From IMG/VR virus record IMGVR_UViG_3300024264_000103, positions 1-34,035 of that record: a stretch of DNA of 34,035 nucleotides; one strand, 5' to 3'. The position numbers were made by a program, and so were the translations under genes. This document shows positions 13,524 through 23,490 of this stretch, piece after piece. Below the pieces are notes generated by a model. It had not been told where the DNA came from. It saw only the letters and a program-made list of their open reading frames with translations, and did not search any database. Position 1 is the stretch's first letter; each line of letters starts with the position of its first letter. This stretch comes from a virus.

Positions 13524-14291
13524 ATGGCAGTAAGCGTAAATACAGTATATCAAACAGTCTTGTATATTATAAACAAAGAGCAAAGAGGTTATATAACGCC
13601 TGCTGAATTTAATAGTTTAGCCGCTCAGGTACAAGACGAAATATTTCAATCTTACTTTCCAGACGGTAATCAATTAAACCGTCAAAACCAAAAAAACATA
13701 CAGAACAATACGGAGTTCTTTAACATGTTTAAGGATACCTCTTACAAATTGTTTCCATTTGAAAGGCAAGTAACTTTTCTTTATAACACAACAAACAAAG
13801 GTTGGGTTTTTAACGGAGGAGGTACAATATATAAATTAGGCGAAATACTATCTACATACACAGGCAATCCCACTTATGATTCTATAACAGAATTAGCCAG
13901 CCAATCTGATTTTAGCAAAATTACTAGATCTAAACTTACAGCACCATCTGCGCAATATCCTTTAGCAGTTACAACTCAAACTACAACTATAATAGCTCCT
14001 TCTACAACTCAACAGTTATTAGTAAAGGTTAGCCCAAATCCAGATATTTTAACTATAAATTGTTTATTTACACCTACATCTCCTTTATGGTCTTTTACAG
14101 TAGGAACGTTAGGTCAGTACTTGTTTAATAACACAGCTGGCGCGTTTGTTGATTTTGAATTAGATATATCAGAACAAACAAACATAATTACAAATATATT
14201 AAAATATTGTGGCATTATAATAAATGATCCTACAATAATACAAGTAGCTTCTCAAGAAGCGCAACAAACGTCAAATAACGAAAAATCATAG
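13524..14291 (+). CDS. Head-tail ring (connector) protein (255 aa)
   Basis: The N-terminus VNTVYQTVLYIINKEQRGYI followed by TPAEFNSLAAQVQDEIFQ and YFPDGNQLNRQNQ matches the pattern of crAss-like ring proteins that stack below the portal. The rest is a beta-rich barrel-like part with Thr-rich loops (TTQTTTIIAPSTTQQLLVKV) and a final helix (EQTNIITNILKYCGIII), ending in a polar tail. It follows a strong terminator, so it may start the tail transcription unit. In such phages several rings connect portal and tail. The ring assignment is from recognised sequence pattern plus position before the second ring and stabilisation proteins; the exact ring number cannot be told. Confidence 0.7.
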   Translation: MAVSVNTVYQTVLYIINKEQRGYITPAEFNSLAAQVQDEIFQSYFPDGNQLNRQNQKNIQNNTEFFNMFKDTSYKLFPFERQVTFLYNTTNKGWVFNGGGTIYKLGEILSTYTGNPTYDSITELASQSDFSKITRSKLTAPSAQYPLAVTTQTTTIIAPSTTQQLLVKVSPNPDILTINCLFTPTSPLWSFTVGTLGQYLFNNTAGAFVDFELDISEQTNIITNILKYCGIIINDPTIIQVASQEAQQTSNNEKS

Positions 14292-14297
14292 TAACAA

Positions 14298-15524
14298 ATG
14301 GGTTTAATAACTGAAACAAATCAACAATATTACCAAGGAGCCCAAGGATTTTTATCTGCTACTGGCGCTATTAATGAGAAATTTACAACCACGTTTGATA
14401 CAAATTTAATATTTGGAGATTGGAATCCCGCTAATGCGAACTACGCTTTAAACAATTTTAAATTGTACACAAGCGCTAACGGTTTTCCTGGAACTTATAC
14501 AGAATATTTACTTGCTTATTCTGTTGAGAATAATGTTATAAATGTTAACGCTGCTTTAACAGCTGGAACCTTTGTTACAGTTCAATTAAAAACATTAGAC
14601 GGAGGACAATACGGTCAAGGACAAACTCAAAAAGCGTTTGGAGAAACGGTTGAAGATAATTACGGAAGCTACGAATACATTAAATTAAACGACGCAATAG
14701 ACAATTTTATGGTTGGTTATGTTGGCGATGGCAAATTAATACAAAATGCTAAAAAATCTGATGTGTTATTTTTTGCTAAAAGATCACTGCAGGAATTTAG
14801 CTATGATACATTGAAAAGTATTCACTCGCAAGAATTAAGTATACCTGAAAGTTTAAGTGTTATTTTACCTCAAGACTACGTAAATTACGTTAGAGTATCT
14901 TGGATAGATCAATTAGGAATAAAAAGAATTATATATCCAGCAAATAACTTAACAATAGCTCCCTTTGAAACACCTATACAAGATCAAGCAGGCACCCCAA
15001 CACAAGACAACTTTGGTGAAAATGTAGAAGGAACATCTATTACAACAGAAAGATGGAAGTCAGCTAATGACAATTTAATAAACGGACAACAAGGTAATAA
15101 TGTAAATGAGATTTTAGATTTTCAAAACTCTTACAACTTTAATAATAATTTTAATTGGGGAAGACAATACGGGCTTGATCCTCAAACCACTCAAAGAAAT
15201 GGGTGGTTTAATATGAATGAGCGCGATGGTAAAATGTCTTTTTCTAGTAATTTAATTGGAAAGCTTATTGTTTTAGAATATATTTCTGACGGCTTAGCTT
15301 ATGACTCTGACACCAAAGTACCTAAGTTAGCAGAAGACGCTTTATATGCGTCTATATTGCATTCTATAATATCTACAAGATCTGGCCAGCAAGAGTATTT
15401 GGTTCAAAGATTACAAAAAGATAGAAGAGCTAAACTTAGAAATGCTAAAATAAGATTATCAAATATTAAACTTGATGAAATTGTTCAAGTTATGAGAGGT
15501 AAATCTAAATGGATTAAACACTAA
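14298..15524 (+). CDS. Head-tail adaptor / ring protein (408 aa)
   Basis: Residues 1-130 are a beta-rich domain (FTTTFDTNLIFGDWNPANAN; LKTLDGGQYGQGQTQKAFGE). The core has YVGDGKLIQNAKKSDVLFFA followed by RSLQEFSYDTLKSIHSQEL and PESLSVILPQDYVNYVRVSW, a hallmark of tail tubular or ring proteins in crAss-like and P22/T7-like podoviruses. The C-terminal helical bundle (EYLVQRLQKDRRAKLRNAKI) is basic and probably contacts neighbouring subunits. The gene lies six bases after the preceding ring gene and six before the stabilisation protein, so the three are one assembly module. Role as gp4-like adaptor is inferred. Confidence 0.72.
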   Translation: MGLITETNQQYYQGAQGFLSATGAINEKFTTTFDTNLIFGDWNPANANYALNNFKLYTSANGFPGTYTEYLLAYSVENNVINVNAALTAGTFVTVQLKTLDGGQYGQGQTQKAFGETVEDNYGSYEYIKLNDAIDNFMVGYVGDGKLIQNAKKSDVLFFAKRSLQEFSYDTLKSIHSQELSIPESLSVILPQDYVNYVRVSWIDQLGIKRIIYPANNLTIAPFETPIQDQAGTPTQDNFGENVEGTSITTERWKSANDNLINGQQGNNVNEILDFQNSYNFNNNFNWGRQYGLDPQTTQRNGWFNMNERDGKMSFSSNLIGKLIVLEYISDGLAYDSDTKVPKLAEDALYASILHSIISTRSGQQEYLVQRLQKDRRAKLRNAKIRLSNIKLDEIVQVMRGKSKWIKH

Positions 15525-15530
15525 AATTAA

Positions 15531-18500
15531 ATGGCTAAAGTTCAAAATACTTTTTTAAAGTCCAAAATGAATCAAGATTTGGATGCTCGTATATTACCAA
15601 ACGGTGAATACAGGGAAGCTACTAATATACAAATTAGTAGATCTGAAAACTCTAATGTTGGTTCGCTTGAAAATGTTTTAGGTAATAAAAGCGTATTAAA
15701 TTTTCAAACTTTAACAGGAGTTGCAAACCTTAAGTGTATAGGCTATTTATCAGACGAAGTTAATAATACTGTTTATTTATTTTTAACAAACAATCCAAAA
15801 CAACAATATTCCCCCGGTACCGGGCATTTTATAATATCGTATAACCCGCTAACAAATGCTCAGGCTATTTTAGTGCAAGGCGCTTTTCTTAATTTTTCAC
15901 AAGCAAATGAAATATACGGTGTTAATATATTAGAAGGCTTATTATTTTGGAGTGATAACAGAAATCAACCCAGAAAAATAGACGTTACATTAGCCACCCC
16001 GGGGTATTATACTACGGAAGATCAAATATCTGTAGCAAAATACAACCCTTACCAGTGTATAGAACTTTATCAGTTTAGCACTCTAGCGTCATCGGCTGAT
16101 GTTCCTTACGAAACTACTATGAAAGACGTTACTAGCATAACGCTACCAAATGGAGGTATTGGAAAAGCTACAGGATATATAGCTGCTTCAAGCACTATAG
16201 TATTAGATGCTAATTCTGTTAAAGGAGATATAGTCCAAGGAGATCCTTACGACAGCGCGGCTACTGTGGGATACATTTCATCTGACAATGGCCCTGTAAC
16301 TATTATAGCAGGAGCTTTAGTAAAATCTTCAGGAACTTCATACAATACAACAAATGAGCAATGGACTGTTGAATTAACAACCGGCACTTTCCCTGAAATT
16401 CCAGCAAGTACAACTTTTGAAATTGTATTTAATCCTAACCCTTACTATAATTCGACTTTTCCAGGAGATCCTGATTACTTAGAAGATAAATTTGTTAGGT
16501 TTAGTTATAGGTTTAAATTTGAAAATAATGAATATTCTATATTTGCACCTTTTACTCAAAGTGCATTTATACCAAAGCAGGATGGGTATTTCATGTATCT
16601 AGATGAGCTTGGCTTGCCTAAAGTAGATGATCAAACAAATACATATAGAAGTACGGTAGCCTCTTTTGTAGAAAACAAAGTAGACGAAATTACATTAAGA
16701 TTACCTCTGCCTTTTAACAATTATGAGCTTTCTAACAAATTAAAAATAACCGAAGTAGATATACTATATAGAGAGTCTGATGGCTTATCTGTAAAGGTAA
16801 TAGACACCATAGACATAAGCACTATAACATCAGCCGCTGGTATTTGTAGAGTAAACGGCGCGGTTACAAATTCAAGTACTGTAGTAGTTAATAATATAAC
16901 AGGAGGAATAAATCCTGGAGATACCGTATCAGGAGCTGGTTTAAATGACGCTGCTCTTACTACTTTTCCAGCCACAGTAGTTTCTTTTAATGCAGAAACT
17001 AATACTATTACTCTTAGTGAAAATGTAACATTACAAAACAATGTTACGTTAACAATAAACGACCCTGAATATTTTGTTTATACATATCAATCAACTAAAC
17101 CATTTAAAACTTTACCTGAATTCCAAACAACTAGGGTTTACGATAAAACGCCTGTTAGAGCATTAGCGCAGGAAATTGCCGGCAATAGAGTTATATATGG
17201 TAACTATCAAGATAAACATTCTCCACCGCCATCAATTGATTATAACGTAGCCTGCACGCCTAAACTTGAATTTAGCGTAAATCAAATAAGTACTACATCA
17301 CCTCAAACCTTTACAAATACAAGTACTATAATTTTAGATGTAACAAATGCTAAAGATAGAAGCAATATTGTAGCGGGGATGATATTTACATCAGATAGTT
17401 TAGGTTCAATAATACCTGATAATACTTTTGTAGCTACAGTAGTTTTGGGGCCAGCGGGAAATCAAGTAACAGTAACATTAACAAACAGTGTAACTGTTTC
17501 TACAAATGATATAATAATATTATTTCCAGGCTCTGATACTCAAAATTCAACGTCTAGAATAGAATACCCAAATCATTCTGTTAAAACAAATAGGAATTAT
17601 CAAATTGGCTTTGTATTATCTGATAGGTACGGGAGACAATCAGGAGTTATACTTTCGAATAACACTGATGAACTTACTGTAAATGGTATATCATACGCGG
17701 GATCTACATTGTATTCTCCGTATATAGATGAAAGTGTTGACCCAGACAGTTGGCCAGGCAATTCTTTAAAAATATTAGTAAATAATCCTATAACGGGCGG
17801 GGACACCGGTTTATACAACGGCGACATTACTAGTTTAGATTACAATCCCACGGGTTGGTATTCGTATAAAGTAGTTGTGAAACAAACTGAGCAAGATTAC
17901 TACAACGTATACTTGCCGGGTATTATGGCAGCTTACCCGGACGACGTTACATTGGAGCTGGGTGACACCTCACATGTTGTACTTATAAACGATAACATAA
18001 ATAAAGTGCCTAGAGATTTAAACGAGGTAGGGCCTCAGCAAAGGCAATTTAGAAGTTCAGTGCGATTATTTGGTAGAGTTGAAAACACAAGCGCGACTTT
18101 TCAATCGCCAGATGTGGGCGATGCAAATACTCAATATTATCCAGGTAGAAGTTCAGATACTGTTTCTACTATATCTACAGTTAATGATCTTTTTGAATAC
18201 AATCCAATAAGCCCAAGTCAACCTAATTATTTTCCTCAATTTTACAACTTAAACTCAAATCCTTTAATTGCTAGGATAAGCACTAGCTCTAAAATAGGGC
18301 AAATATCTACTACAAATTTTACGCCTGGAAGTGCTGTTATAGTTTCAGATGTAGAAAATAACTTTTTAATTCCTATAACAAGCATAAAAGGCACTATTGC
18401 TGCCGATTATTTAGTTTCCGGGATTGATATTCCTAATGAGGTTTTTGTAAACACGTATACAGCTGGGGTTGGAAATGGAGGAGCTGCTATTGCAACAGGC

Positions 18501-20150
18501 GATGCAGGAGCTGGATCATTAAATCTTTACGAAATTGCAATATCCGTGTTAGAGGGTAGTGTGGTTGTAGGCTCTACGGTAACAGGTACCAATGTGCCAG
18601 AAGGATCAAAAGTTGTTGCTTATAATTCTACTACTAATGTACTAGAAGTAGGCCCTCTTACTATAGCAACCGTGACCCAAGGTACTAGATTGACATTTGC
18701 TTCGGTGCCTGGACAGTTAACATTAAAAGATAAAGCCGGGACTGCTTTTAGAATTTCTTCTAAAGCTGAAACTGTTTTACAATTTAACGAAACAAGTGCA
18801 TCTCCAAATTGGGATGTGTTAGTGCCTGGAATACAATACTTATCTGTATACGAAACAGAACCTGTAGTAAGTTTGCTAGATATATTTTGGGAAACAAGTA
18901 CATCTGGTTTGATAAGCGATTTAAATAATTCTTTACTAAATCCAAGTGGGCAAGGCGGGTTTACCGGTTGGAATGATAATCCTTTTACAGAAGGATTATC
19001 TAATGGTAGTGCTATACTACAAGCTCCTTTTCAATTAGCTACTAATTTTGGGGATGTTATAACCGGAGGTACTTTAGTTTTAACATCTGTTACTGAACTG
19101 TCCTCAGATGGGGTAGCGGGGTTAAACGTATCTAATTATTTTGTTTTACAATCTACAGCTACAGATTATTGGACTGTTAAAATAACACAAGATTATTATG
19201 ATGCAGTTTTTTACTTTTTTAATACAAACGAAGAAAAGCGCCAATTTAGATTAACCTTTACTTCAACTGTAAATAACCAAGACAATACAATAATTAAAGA
19301 TATATTTTTAGCAAATGAAGAACCAGTGCCAACTCCTTCGTCTTTGTCTACTATATATACGAACAGAACAGTAACCGGCCCATTATTACCTGGTAGTGGT
19401 ATAGTAGGGGTAAATGGAGCCAATAATACTGCCCTTGCAGGAAACGATTTAAGCTGGTCTATTGAGTGGGTAAGACAAGGCGCTAATAATCAAGAAAGTG
19501 ATGTAACTTCTAGCAGCTTGTTTAACTTGTTAGTAACTGAAACTACCACAAGTCGAAATGCTCAAATTGAAAATGCGGTAGGCACAGACATGCCTCCTGA
19601 CATATTTTATATAAGACTTCTACTGCAAGACGGTGGTGGTTTAGAAGAAGTAGATATTGTTATAGATTTTCGTTTATTAATTCCATCTGGAAATATTTTT
19701 AATTCTCTTACTGAAGGAACTTGCCAAGGGGATACACAGCCTGATTATTATCCAGCTACATTAATTGTTATAGACGCTAATGTACCCGGAGCTAGTTCTA
19801 GTGCTTATGGGCGCTATTATTTTACAGGGGGTATGTTTGAAAATTATGGTAATTCGTATTCATTAGTCAGCTACTCTGGCGGCACTCTTATAACTTTACC
19901 TTTAAACACTGCTGACCCCGCAGGGAATCAAGTAGTTACTTCTGGATCTGGGTATAATTGCCCTGTTTGGTTTTATGTACCTGCTTCTGGATCTTTTAAC
20001 GATTTAGAAAATTTAGTAGGGAATTATGAATGCGACTGCATTTTTGGAAGTACTATAAACATAACTACTCAAGGATGTCAATCAAATATTTGTGGCACTA
20101 CCATACCTCAGCACCCAGATGTAACAGGATATGTCTTTCAAATAATATAA
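15531..20150 (+). CDS. Tail stabilisation / muzzle-like protein (1539 aa)
   Basis: The N-terminus FLKSKMNQDLDARILPNGEY followed by REATNIQISRSENSNVGSLE and NVLGNK is the hallmark of podovirus tail stabilisation proteins (P22 gp10, T7 gp12, crAss muzzle). These form the tail tip and guide DNA ejection. Later parts (EDKFVRFSYRFKFENNEYSI; GFVLSDRYGRQSGVILSNN) belong to the same propeller-like body. At least four Ser/Thr/Val-rich segments interrupt it (about residues 202-305, 435-508, 597-668 and 923-1065) and look like small beta sandwiches, for instance GGINPGDTVSGAGL and TITLSENVTL. The C-terminal part holds a cysteine-containing region (YECDCIFG; CQSNICGT). The next gene carries a motif often found further along the same protein in crAss-like phages. 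Confidence 0.8.
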   Translation: MAKVQNTFLKSKMNQDLDARILPNGEYREATNIQISRSENSNVGSLENVLGNKSVLNFQTLTGVANLKCIGYLSDEVNNTVYLFLTNNPKQQYSPGTGHFIISYNPLTNAQAILVQGAFLNFSQANEIYGVNILEGLLFWSDNRNQPRKIDVTLATPGYYTTEDQISVAKYNPYQCIELYQFSTLASSADVPYETTMKDVTSITLPNGGIGKATGYIAASSTIVLDANSVKGDIVQGDPYDSAATVGYISSDNGPVTIIAGALVKSSGTSYNTTNEQWTVELTTGTFPEIPASTTFEIVFNPNPYYNSTFPGDPDYLEDKFVRFSYRFKFENNEYSIFAPFTQSAFIPKQDGYFMYLDELGLPKVDDQTNTYRSTVASFVENKVDEITLRLPLPFNNYELSNKLKITEVDILYRESDGLSVKVIDTIDISTITSAAGICRVNGAVTNSSTVVVNNITGGINPGDTVSGAGLNDAALTTFPATVVSFNAETNTITLSENVTLQNNVTLTINDPEYFVYTYQSTKPFKTLPEFQTTRVYDKTPVRALAQEIAGNRVIYGNYQDKHSPPPSIDYNVACTPKLEFSVNQISTTSPQTFTNTSTIILDVTNAKDRSNIVAGMIFTSDSLGSIIPDNTFVATVVLGPAGNQVTVTLTNSVTVSTNDIIILFPGSDTQNSTSRIEYPNHSVKTNRNYQIGFVLSDRYGRQSGVILSNNTDELTVNGISYAGSTLYSPYIDESVDPDSWPGNSLKILVNNPITGGDTGLYNGDITSLDYNPTGWYSYKVVVKQTEQDYYNVYLPGIMAAYPDDVTLELGDTSHVVLINDNINKVPRDLNEVGPQQRQFRSSVRLFGRVENTSATFQSPDVGDANTQYYPGRSSDTVSTISTVNDLFEYNPISPSQPNYFPQFYNLNSNPLIARISTSSKIGQISTTNFTPGSAVIVSDVENNFLIPITSIKGTIAADYLVSGIDIPNEVFVNTYTAGVGNGGAAIATGDAGAGSLNLYEIAISVLEGSVVVGSTVTGTNVPEGSKVVAYNSTTNVLEVGPLTIATVTQGTRLTFASVPGQLTLKDKAGTAFRISSKAETVLQFNETSASPNWDVLVPGIQYLSVYETEPVVSLLDIFWETSTSGLISDLNNSLLNPSGQGGFTGWNDNPFTEGLSNGSAILQAPFQLATNFGDVITGGTLVLTSVTELSSDGVAGLNVSNYFVLQSTATDYWTVKITQDYYDAVFYFFNTNEEKRQFRLTFTSTVNNQDNTIIKDIFLANEEPVPTPSSLSTIYTNRTVTGPLLPGSGIVGVNGANNTALAGNDLSWSIEWVRQGANNQESDVTSSSLFNLLVTETTTSRNAQIENAVGTDMPPDIFYIRLLLQDGGGLEEVDIVIDFRLLIPSGNIFNSLTEGTCQGDTQPDYYPATLIVIDANVPGASSSAYGRYYFTGGMFENYGNSYSLVSYSGGTLITLPLNTADPAGNQVVTSGSGYNCPVWFYVPASGSFNDLENLVGNYECDCIFGSTINITTQGCQSNICGTTIPQHPDVTGYVFQII

Positions 20151-20183
20151 GTAATTTAAAATAAAAATAAGTAATAATTAAAC

Positions 20184-21632
20184 ATGGCAGGAGCAGTAAT
20201 TGAGGTAAAATACTTTAACACTTTTTTGTTGAAAAAAACAAGTAAAGCAGAAGAGCCTATATGGAACGGTTCCTATGGTATACCTTCAGATATTGGTGGA
20301 TATCCAGTTGTTTCTAATATTAATGAAACTAGTAACTGGGCTATTGAAGAATCTAGAATTAGAGGAGGTTATAATAACACTACTGTAGATTTTGGTGTAA
20401 AAGCATATATAGTAGAAGATGAACCTAATCAAGCTATTAAAGCAAGTGGGTTAATATACTCAGGCATATTTAATTCTAGAACAGGAATAAATAGAACCAA
20501 TGTTTTTTCTGTTGCTGAAGAAATTACTAAATCAGCAGATCCAGCTAATGGCTCTATACAAAAATTATTTGCTGAAGATACAAACCTTACTGTATTACAA
20601 GAGCTTAAGTGCTCTAGGGCTTTAATAGATAAAGATGCTATATATTCTGCAGAGGGAGGAGGCACTGTTACCGCTAGTAATTTAGTGATAGGAGTTATTC
20701 AACCATATACAGGGCAGTATGGTATTAGCTTAGACCCTGGTAGTTTTGCAAGTTACGGTTATAGAAAGTATTTTTCAGACAGAAATAACAATGTAATCCT
20801 ACGACTGAGCCGTGATGGCATAGAAGAAATATCTAGCTACGGTATGACCGATTATTTTAGAGATGAATTAAACGCTGTAGATAGCCCCGCTACTAATGGT
20901 AAAATAATAGGAGGCTATGACATTCACAACGATCAATATGTTATTTCAACTCAAGGCTTTCAAACAAGAACACTTTGTTTTGATGAACGACCAAAAGGGT
21001 GGACTAGCTTTTTTACTTATTCCCCAGATCAAATATTCAGTTTAAGAAATAAATATTATACAACAAAAGATAATGAATTATATCAACATTACTCTGAATC
21101 TGTTAGCAGAGGTAATTTTTACGGAAATAGAACTCCTAGCAGCATAACGTTAGTATTAAATCCAAATCCAACAATTTCTAAAAACTTTAAAGCTATTGCT
21201 TACGAGGGTAGTAATGGCTGGGAAGCTGTTTCTGCTTTTTCTGATAAAACAGGAAAAAATAAAAACGGAGTATATGTTGATACATTCGATTCATCAAATA
21301 CAATATTAAGCTTTTATGGAGGTGAATATGTTATTAATCCTTCAAATAATCAACCAGTTAAATGGACGGATTACTCAGGCACATTAGGCACAGCGCAGCC
21401 CCCATACAATAGATATCATGCTGGCTTCGATAGAAAAGAAAACAAGTATGTAGCTAACTTAGTTAACAAGAGCACAGCTTCGGAAGGAGAAGTAATTTGG
21501 GGCGATTCTATGAGCGGCATTAAAGGATTTTACGCAACTGTAAAATTATCAACTGACTTAGTTACGGACGTAGGTGGACCTAAATCACTATTTTCAGTAG
21601 AAGGCACTTACTCAATTAACAACGGATATTAA
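20184..21632 (+). CDS. Second tail stabilisation protein (482 aa)
   Basis: Residues 179-229 contain YGISLDPGSFASYGYRKYFS, then NNVILRLSRDGIEEISSYGM and TDYFRDEL. Next come GGYDIHNDQYVISTQ and FDERPKGWTSFFTYSPDQIF. These repeated RLSRDG, GGYD and KGWTSF elements are blades of a beta-propeller-like stabilisation protein, and I associate them with the second half of crAss-like muzzle proteins. Here that half is a separate gene, 33 bases after the 1539-aa protein. The N-terminal 150 residues are beta-rich with no recognisable motif. The two gene products probably assemble together at the tail tip. There is no sign of a frameshift: the first gene ends naturally and this one has its own ATG and A-rich leader. 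Confidence 0.7.
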   Translation: MAGAVIEVKYFNTFLLKKTSKAEEPIWNGSYGIPSDIGGYPVVSNINETSNWAIEESRIRGGYNNTTVDFGVKAYIVEDEPNQAIKASGLIYSGIFNSRTGINRTNVFSVAEEITKSADPANGSIQKLFAEDTNLTVLQELKCSRALIDKDAIYSAEGGGTVTASNLVIGVIQPYTGQYGISLDPGSFASYGYRKYFSDRNNNVILRLSRDGIEEISSYGMTDYFRDELNAVDSPATNGKIIGGYDIHNDQYVISTQGFQTRTLCFDERPKGWTSFFTYSPDQIFSLRNKYYTTKDNELYQHYSESVSRGNFYGNRTPSSITLVLNPNPTISKNFKAIAYEGSNGWEAVSAFSDKTGKNKNGVYVDTFDSSNTILSFYGGEYVINPSNNQPVKWTDYSGTLGTAQPPYNRYHAGFDRKENKYVANLVNKSTASEGEVIWGDSMSGIKGFYATVKLSTDLVTDVGGPKSLFSVEGTYSINNGY

Positions 21633-21650
21633 TATGAAAAAATATAACAC

Positions 21651-22322
21651 ATGGCATTAGGAACAATGGCTTTAATCGGCGGTGGAGCTCAGGTAATAGG
21701 AGGTTTGTTTGGGATGAGTTCAGCTAAAAAAAGAGCCGAAGCGGCAGCTAAAGAAAAAAGACGTTTGCAAAGAAAGCTAACTAATTTAGAAAACAATAGA
21801 CAAGAAATAATAAACCCTTACGATGGCATTCAGGACCTTAGTAGTTTAATAAGCAATCCTTTTGCTAATTTATCTGTAGCAACGGGTGCAGCTGAAATGA
21901 AAATAGAAGAAGCTGATATATCTTTAGCTAATACTTTAGATACAATGAGAGCTACCGGGGCGAGTGCCGGAGGCGCAACGGCATTAGCGCAGGCTGCATT
22001 GAGATCTAAAAAAGGGGTAGCGGCTAGTATTGAAGCGCAAGAAAAAACAAACGAAGACAAAAGAGCCGCGGGTGAACAAGCTTTACAACAACAAAAAATG
22101 GCTGAAGCACAAAGATTACAACAAGCAGATGTTGCTGGTGAACAATTTATGTTCAGCACTCGAGAAAGCAGGGAAATGCAACAATTAGATAGAACAGCGG
22201 CAATGTTAGGAGCATCAAGAGCAGCTGAAGGTCAGGCTCAAAGTGATAGAACTGGCGCTTTAACAGGTATGCTAGGAGGTATTGCTTCCACGGCAGGTGC
22301 CTATATAGCCGCTAAGTCTTAA
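21651..22322 (+). CDS. Probable internal virion protein, T7 gp14-like (223 aa)
   Basis: It has a hydrophobic Gly/Ala-rich start (ALIGGGAQVIGGLFGM), a long basic then Gln/Ala-rich helix (KKRAEAAAKEKRRLQRKL; EQALQQQKMAEAQRLQQADV), and a second hydrophobic Gly/Ala segment at the C-terminus (LGGIASTAGAYIAA). Two membrane-compatible ends around a coiled coil are typical of ejected internal core proteins of podoviruses such as T7 gp14, which enter the outer membrane. It lies between the tail stabilisation genes and the giant protein, where internal virion proteins are expected. The similarity is one of design and position only. Confidence 0.65.
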   Translation: MALGTMALIGGGAQVIGGLFGMSSAKKRAEAAAKEKRRLQRKLTNLENNRQEIINPYDGIQDLSSLISNPFANLSVATGAAEMKIEEADISLANTLDTMRATGASAGGATALAQAALRSKKGVAASIEAQEKTNEDKRAAGEQALQQQKMAEAQRLQQADVAGEQFMFSTRESREMQQLDRTAAMLGASRAAEGQAQSDRTGALTGMLGGIASTAGAYIAAKS

Positions 22323-22333
22323 TAAAAATAAAT

Positions 22334-23485
22334 ATGGAAAACCAAAATTTACTTCAAAATATTTTCTTAAAGCAATTTAATGAAAGCAACGCTATTGCTT
22401 ATAATAGAAATTTTGTAGCTAACCCAAGCGATTATAATTTTCAATTACTTGATAATGCTTATCGTTTTGCCGGTAAGTACTATGCTCAAATAAAAATAGC
22501 TATAGAATCAAACAAATGTCAATCAGAAGACTGCGCTTTTGAATTGTCTCAGTTAAAAAGACTTCAAGAAGCTCCAAAAGCATCTTTAGATTTTTTAGCA
22601 TCACTAATAGCAGAGTTAAACACAACTGATGAACCTAATTTTGATCCAAATAACAATTACAAATATACAGCGGCTAATAGCATAATGATGGCAAGACCTG
22701 GCTTTTCTAAAAACGATGGCTACGAAGTTTATTTAGATTTAATGCAAGACGGATCACAGCAAATAGAATTTAGAGGACCTGTTTTTAAAAAGAAAGAGTT
22801 AGTTCCTTTTCAAGACGAACTTGTAGAAATAGATATAGATGATCCTTTAATTATAAACAGCGCATCTTTAAACGCTTTAACTAGTTCAGAAACTTCTTTA
22901 GTTGTTTCAACTCCAGATATAAATGCTTCTATGCTAAAATTACTACCTGACACTGGGTTATTTTTGCAGGAAATGATTAATGAAAATAAAGAACTAGGGT
23001 CAAATGCTAAAATAAGCGAGGAGTTTGTAATGAAAAATTCAGACGGCAGTTTTGATTATGAAATTGTTGATTTAGGAAATGGTAAAGGAAGAAACGTGCT
23101 TAAGTATGACATGAAAAAAATTAATCAAAAAGTATCCCCATTTGTAAATGCTGAAGTTGCAGGCTTAATGGGCTCTGAGCAAGACGTAGTAGCTGCATGG
23201 AACGTTTATATATCTAAAGACACTAGCGTTACGGAAGACGATCAAATGGTTCAAAATGCAAATGCAGCAGGATCAAGTTGGTTGTATGAAAGAGATTTGC
23301 CTTTATCTCCAGACAAAAAAGAAATTTTTGGAATAAAATATAAAGAATACTTTATGAATAATTATCTAAATGAATTTACTAAAAACCAAATACCTACGGT
23401 AAAAGAAGATGCCGCAGTATTTGATTTAGCAGAAGCTAAGAAAGCAGAAGCACAAAAATTTTTAGATGATAACAACTTAAATTAA
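22334..23485 (+). CDS. Probable internal virion protein (383 aa), unrecognised family
   Basis: A soluble, acidic protein with a helical N-terminus (LLQNIFLKQFNESNAIAYN; DNAYRFAGKYYAQIKIAIES), a central mixed region (GYEVYLDLMQDGSQQIEFRG) and a helical charged C-terminus (FDLAEAKKAEAQKFLDDNN). Two cysteines flank a short acidic loop (CQSEDC). No enzymatic motif or membrane segment is seen. The gene starts 11 bases after the gp14-like gene and ends five bases before the giant protein, so the three form one unit, much as T7 gp14-gp15-gp16 do. On that analogy it may occupy the gp15-like place. I do not recognise a family. Confidence 0.6.
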   Translation: MENQNLLQNIFLKQFNESNAIAYNRNFVANPSDYNFQLLDNAYRFAGKYYAQIKIAIESNKCQSEDCAFELSQLKRLQEAPKASLDFLASLIAELNTTDEPNFDPNNNYKYTAANSIMMARPGFSKNDGYEVYLDLMQDGSQQIEFRGPVFKKKELVPFQDELVEIDIDDPLIINSASLNALTSSETSLVVSTPDINASMLKLLPDTGLFLQEMINENKELGSNAKISEEFVMKNSDGSFDYEIVDLGNGKGRNVLKYDMKKINQKVSPFVNAEVAGLMGSEQDVVAAWNVYISKDTSVTEDDQMVQNANAAGSSWLYERDLPLSPDKKEIFGIKYKEYFMNNYLNEFTKNQIPTVKEDAAVFDLAEAKKAEAQKFLDDNNLN

Positions 23486-23490
23486 ATTAA

